Shown piece by piece: positions 62,325-64,000 of a DNA stretch of 64,000 nt. The stretch is from Variovorax guangxiensis (GTDB lineage Bacteria > Pseudomonadota > Gammaproteobacteria > Burkholderiales > Burkholderiaceae_C): assembly GCF_003952165.1 (NCBI RefSeq), contig NZ_RXFT01000021.1, positions 1-64,000 of the forward strand, written 5' to 3'. Below the pieces are notes generated by a model. The model was not told where the DNA came from. It saw only the letters and a list, made by a program, of their open reading frames with translations, and did no database searches. The stretch's first letter is position 1. Every line of letters begins with the position of its first letter. The translations under genes and the position numbers were made by a program.

Positions 62325-62852
62325 ATGCTCAAGAAAATCGCCCTCGTCATCGTGCTCGCGATCGCCGCGCTGCTGATCTTCGCGGCCACCCGGCCCGACA
62401 CTTTCCGCGTCGAGCGCACCGCGCGCATCGAGGCGCCGGCCGAGAAGATCTTTCCGCTGATCGACGACTTCCACCGCTGGGGCGCCTGGTCGCCCTACGA
62501 GAAGCTCGACCCCGCCATGAAGCGCAGCTTCGGCGGCAGCGCGAGCGGCAAGGGCGCGACCTATGCCTGGGAAGGCAACGACAAGGCCGGCGCGGGCCGC
62601 ATGGAGATCGTCGAGTCGGCGCCTTCGTCGAAGGTCGCGATCAAGCTCGACTTCATCAAGCCCTTCGAAGGCCACAACACGGCCGAATTCACGCTGCAGC
62701 CCCAGGGCAATGCGACGCAGGTCACCTGGGCCATGTACGGCCCGAGCCCCTACGTCGCCAAGCTCATGGGCATCTTCTTCAACATGGACCAGATGATCGG
62801 CAAGGACTTCGAGACGGGCCTTGCCAACCTGAAGGCCGCCACCGAAAAGTAA
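62325..62852 (+). CDS. SRPBCC family protein (polyketide cyclase/START-like) with N-terminal membrane segment
   Basis: A 175-residue protein. One hydrophobic N-terminal segment (MLKKIALVIVLAIAALLIFA) could be a signal anchor. An SRPBCC/Bet v1-like domain follows: FRVERTARIEAPAEKIFPLI, RWGAWSPYEKLDPAMKRSFG and TLQPQGNATQVTWAMYGP. This fold binds hydrophobic ligands. It lies 40 bp after the first VOC gene and 18 bp before the second. The function is unknown. Confidence 0.85.
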   Translation: MLKKIALVIVLAIAALLIFAATRPDTFRVERTARIEAPAEKIFPLIDDFHRWGAWSPYEKLDPAMKRSFGGSASGKGATYAWEGNDKAGAGRMEIVESAPSSKVAIKLDFIKPFEGHNTAEFTLQPQGNATQVTWAMYGPSPYVAKLMGIFFNMDQMIGKDFETGLANLKAATEK

Positions 62853-62870
62853 TTCCCGAAAGGAAAAATC

Positions 62871-63290
62871 ATGCCCCACATCCACGCCTACCTCACCTTC
62901 GACGGCAACGCAGCCGAGGCCATGCGCTTCTACGAGAAGACGCTGGGCGGCACCATGCAGATGATGATGACCGTCGGCGAAGCGCCCGACACCGAGCAGT
63001 TCCCGCCCGAGGCGAAGAAGCGCATCATGCATGCCTCGCTCGCCTACGGCCAGGGCGTCCTCATGGCCTCCGACTCCATGCCCGGCCAGCCGTACGAAGG
63101 CATGAAGGGCTTCGGCGTCGCGCTGACCATCGAGACCGTGGCCGAGGCCCGCCGCGTGTTCGACGCCTTCGCCGAGGGCGGCCATGTCGGCATGCCCTTC
63201 GAGAAGACCTTCTGGGTCGAAGGCTTCGGCATGGTGACCGACCGCTTCGGCACTCCGTGGCTCATCAACGGCGGCAAGCCGCTGGTCTGA
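62871..63290 (+). CDS. VOC family protein (PhnB/glyoxalase-like), 2
   Basis: A 139-residue paralogue of the VOC gene at 61847. It opens MPHIHAYLTFDGNAAEAMRF, has MASDSMPGQPYEGMKGFGVA and ends GMVTDRFGTPWLINGGKPLV. AAAGGA lies upstream of ATG 62871. The two VOC proteins may form a heterodimer or act on related substrates; that is inference from pairing. The exporter gene follows after 35 bp. Confidence 0.88.
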   Translation: MPHIHAYLTFDGNAAEAMRFYEKTLGGTMQMMMTVGEAPDTEQFPPEAKKRIMHASLAYGQGVLMASDSMPGQPYEGMKGFGVALTIETVAEARRVFDAFAEGGHVGMPFEKTFWVEGFGMVTDRFGTPWLINGGKPLV

Positions 63291-63325
63291 GCCGCTTTCT
63301 GTCCACTCCAAGAAACCCGCTTCCC

Positions 63326-64000
63326 ATGACCAACCAACTCGACAGCCGCAAGCGCTGGCTCGCATTGATGGTGCTGTGCCTCGGCGTCCTGATGATCGTG
63401 CTCGACACCACCATCGTGAACGTCGCGCTGCCCTCGATCCGCACCGACCTTGGCTTCACCGAGACCTCGCTGGTCTGGGTGGTGAACGCCTACATGCTGA
63501 CCTTCGGCGGCTTCCTGCTGCTGGGCGGCCGGCTGGGCGATCTGTACGGCCACCGCCGCGTGTTCCTCGCGGGCCTGGTGCTCTTCACGCTGGCGTCGCT
63601 GGCCTGCGGGGTCTCGACCTCGCAGGGCCTGCTGGTGGCGGCGCGCGCGGTGCAGGGCCTGGGCGGCGCGGTGGTGTCGGCCGTGTCGCTCTCGCTCATC
63701 ATGAATCTCTTCACCGAGCCGGCCGACCGCGCAAAGGCGATGGGCGTGTACGGCTTCGTGTGCGCCGGCGGCGGCAGCATCGGCGTGCTGCTCGGCGGCC
63801 TGCTCACCAGCACGCTGAGCTGGCACTGGATCTTCCTGGTCAACCTGCCCATCGGCATCGCGGTGTATGCGCTGTGCGTGGCGCTGCTACCCAGCGCGCG
63901 CGGCCATGCGCACGGCGAGAAGCTCGACGTGGCCGGCGCCATCACCGTCACGCTGTCGCTGATGCTCGCGGTGTACGGCGTGGTCAACGGCAACGAGGCC
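63326..64000 (+). CDS. MFS transporter, DHA2 (EmrB/QacA) type, 5' part
   Basis: The first 225 codons of a major-facilitator exporter that runs off the window. It has LDTTIVNVALPSIRTDL (DHA2 motif D1), motif A GGRLGDLYGHRRV, and GGGSIGVLLGG in helix 5 as motif C of drug:H+ antiporters. EmrB-type proteins expel toxic or aromatic compounds and have 14 helices. Together with the TetR gene and two operators it looks like a repressor-controlled efflux operon. Confidence 0.92.
   Translation, partial: MTNQLDSRKRWLALMVLCLGVLMIVLDTTIVNVALPSIRTDLGFTETSLVWVVNAYMLTFGGFLLLGGRLGDLYGHRRVFLAGLVLFTLASLACGVSTSQGLLVAARAVQGLGGAVVSAVSLSLIMNLFTEPADRAKAMGVYGFVCAGGGSIGVLLGGLLTSTLSWHWIFLVNLPIGIAVYALCVALLPSARGHAHGEKLDVAGAITVTLSLMLAVYGVVNGNEA

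Overview
This is a 64 kb piece of a GC-rich (roughly two-thirds G+C), densely coded chromosome. Gene content and order point to a betaproteobacterium of the Comamonadaceae, most likely Variovorax or a close relative. The signs are an aa3 oxidase cluster with DUF2970, DUF2909, SURF1 and COX11-type accessory genes, an M16 pair / ftsY / rsmD / coaD neighbourhood, hydroxycinnamate and pyroglutamate catabolism, and a ~90 bp intergenic repeat that I associate from memory with Variovorax. There are no rRNA genes, tRNA genes, insertion sequences, prophages or CRISPR arrays. No gene-free stretch exceeds 300 bp; the longest are 40865-41116, 4356-4591 and 25519-25741.

Layout. 1-6079: an oligopeptide/dipeptide-type ABC importer (two permeases, two ATPases) followed by two tandemly duplicated solute-binding proteins. 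6235-7646: an amidase broken by a frameshifting deletion. 7656-9701: a YitT membrane protein, a LysR regulator and a divergent tautomerase with a LysR box between them. 9895-15226: a TTC38-like repeat protein, a periplasmic D-aminoacylase-like amidohydrolase, a histidine phosphatase, a Yip1 protein and an alpha/beta hydrolase. 15247-18378 (minus): a complete pyroglutamate module, pxpB-pxpC-pxpA-pcp. 18511-25518: coaD, rsmD, a LysE exporter with divergent ArgP regulator, an inactive/active M16 peptidase pair and ftsY.

25742-28278 (minus): a hybrid histidine kinase and LuxR-type response regulator. 28464-29968: an Mpo1/DUF962 protein and rpoH, the latter preceded by a perfect CIRCE element. 30018-40864 (minus): the cytochrome c oxidase cluster (DUF2244, ctaC, ctaD, a 37-aa assembly protein, ctaG, DUF2970, ctaE, then SURF1, a CxxxC membrane protein, ctaA, ctaB, sco) and a HEAT-repeat DNA-alkylation-repair protein. 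A small DUF2909 gene sits on the opposite strand inside it, with a bidirectional terminator that splits the cluster. 41117-47685: a BioC-like methyltransferase, comF, trmL, a small secreted protein, a MaoC hydratase, an orphan ParA ATPase and a kefF-kefC potassium efflux pair.

47728-61046: a catabolic island for hydroxycinnamates. It holds an amidohydrolase (divergent), enoyl-CoA hydratase, feruloyl-CoA synthase, SDR dehydrogenase, a branched-chain-type ABC importer with a permease-ATPase fusion, a tannase/feruloyl-esterase lipoprotein, an acyl-CoA dehydrogenase and a MarR regulator. Read together: the esterase frees the acid outside the cytoplasm, the importer brings it in, the synthase activates it, the hydratase and SDR carry out beta-oxidation, and the amidohydrolase may replace the missing thiolase. 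61062-64000: a TetR regulator with two operators facing a VOC / SRPBCC / VOC / MFS-exporter operon that runs off the window.

The strongest observations are the CIRCE element on rpoH, the covarying stem-loop repeat that follows three different stop codons, and the apparently thiolase-free hydroxycinnamate cluster.
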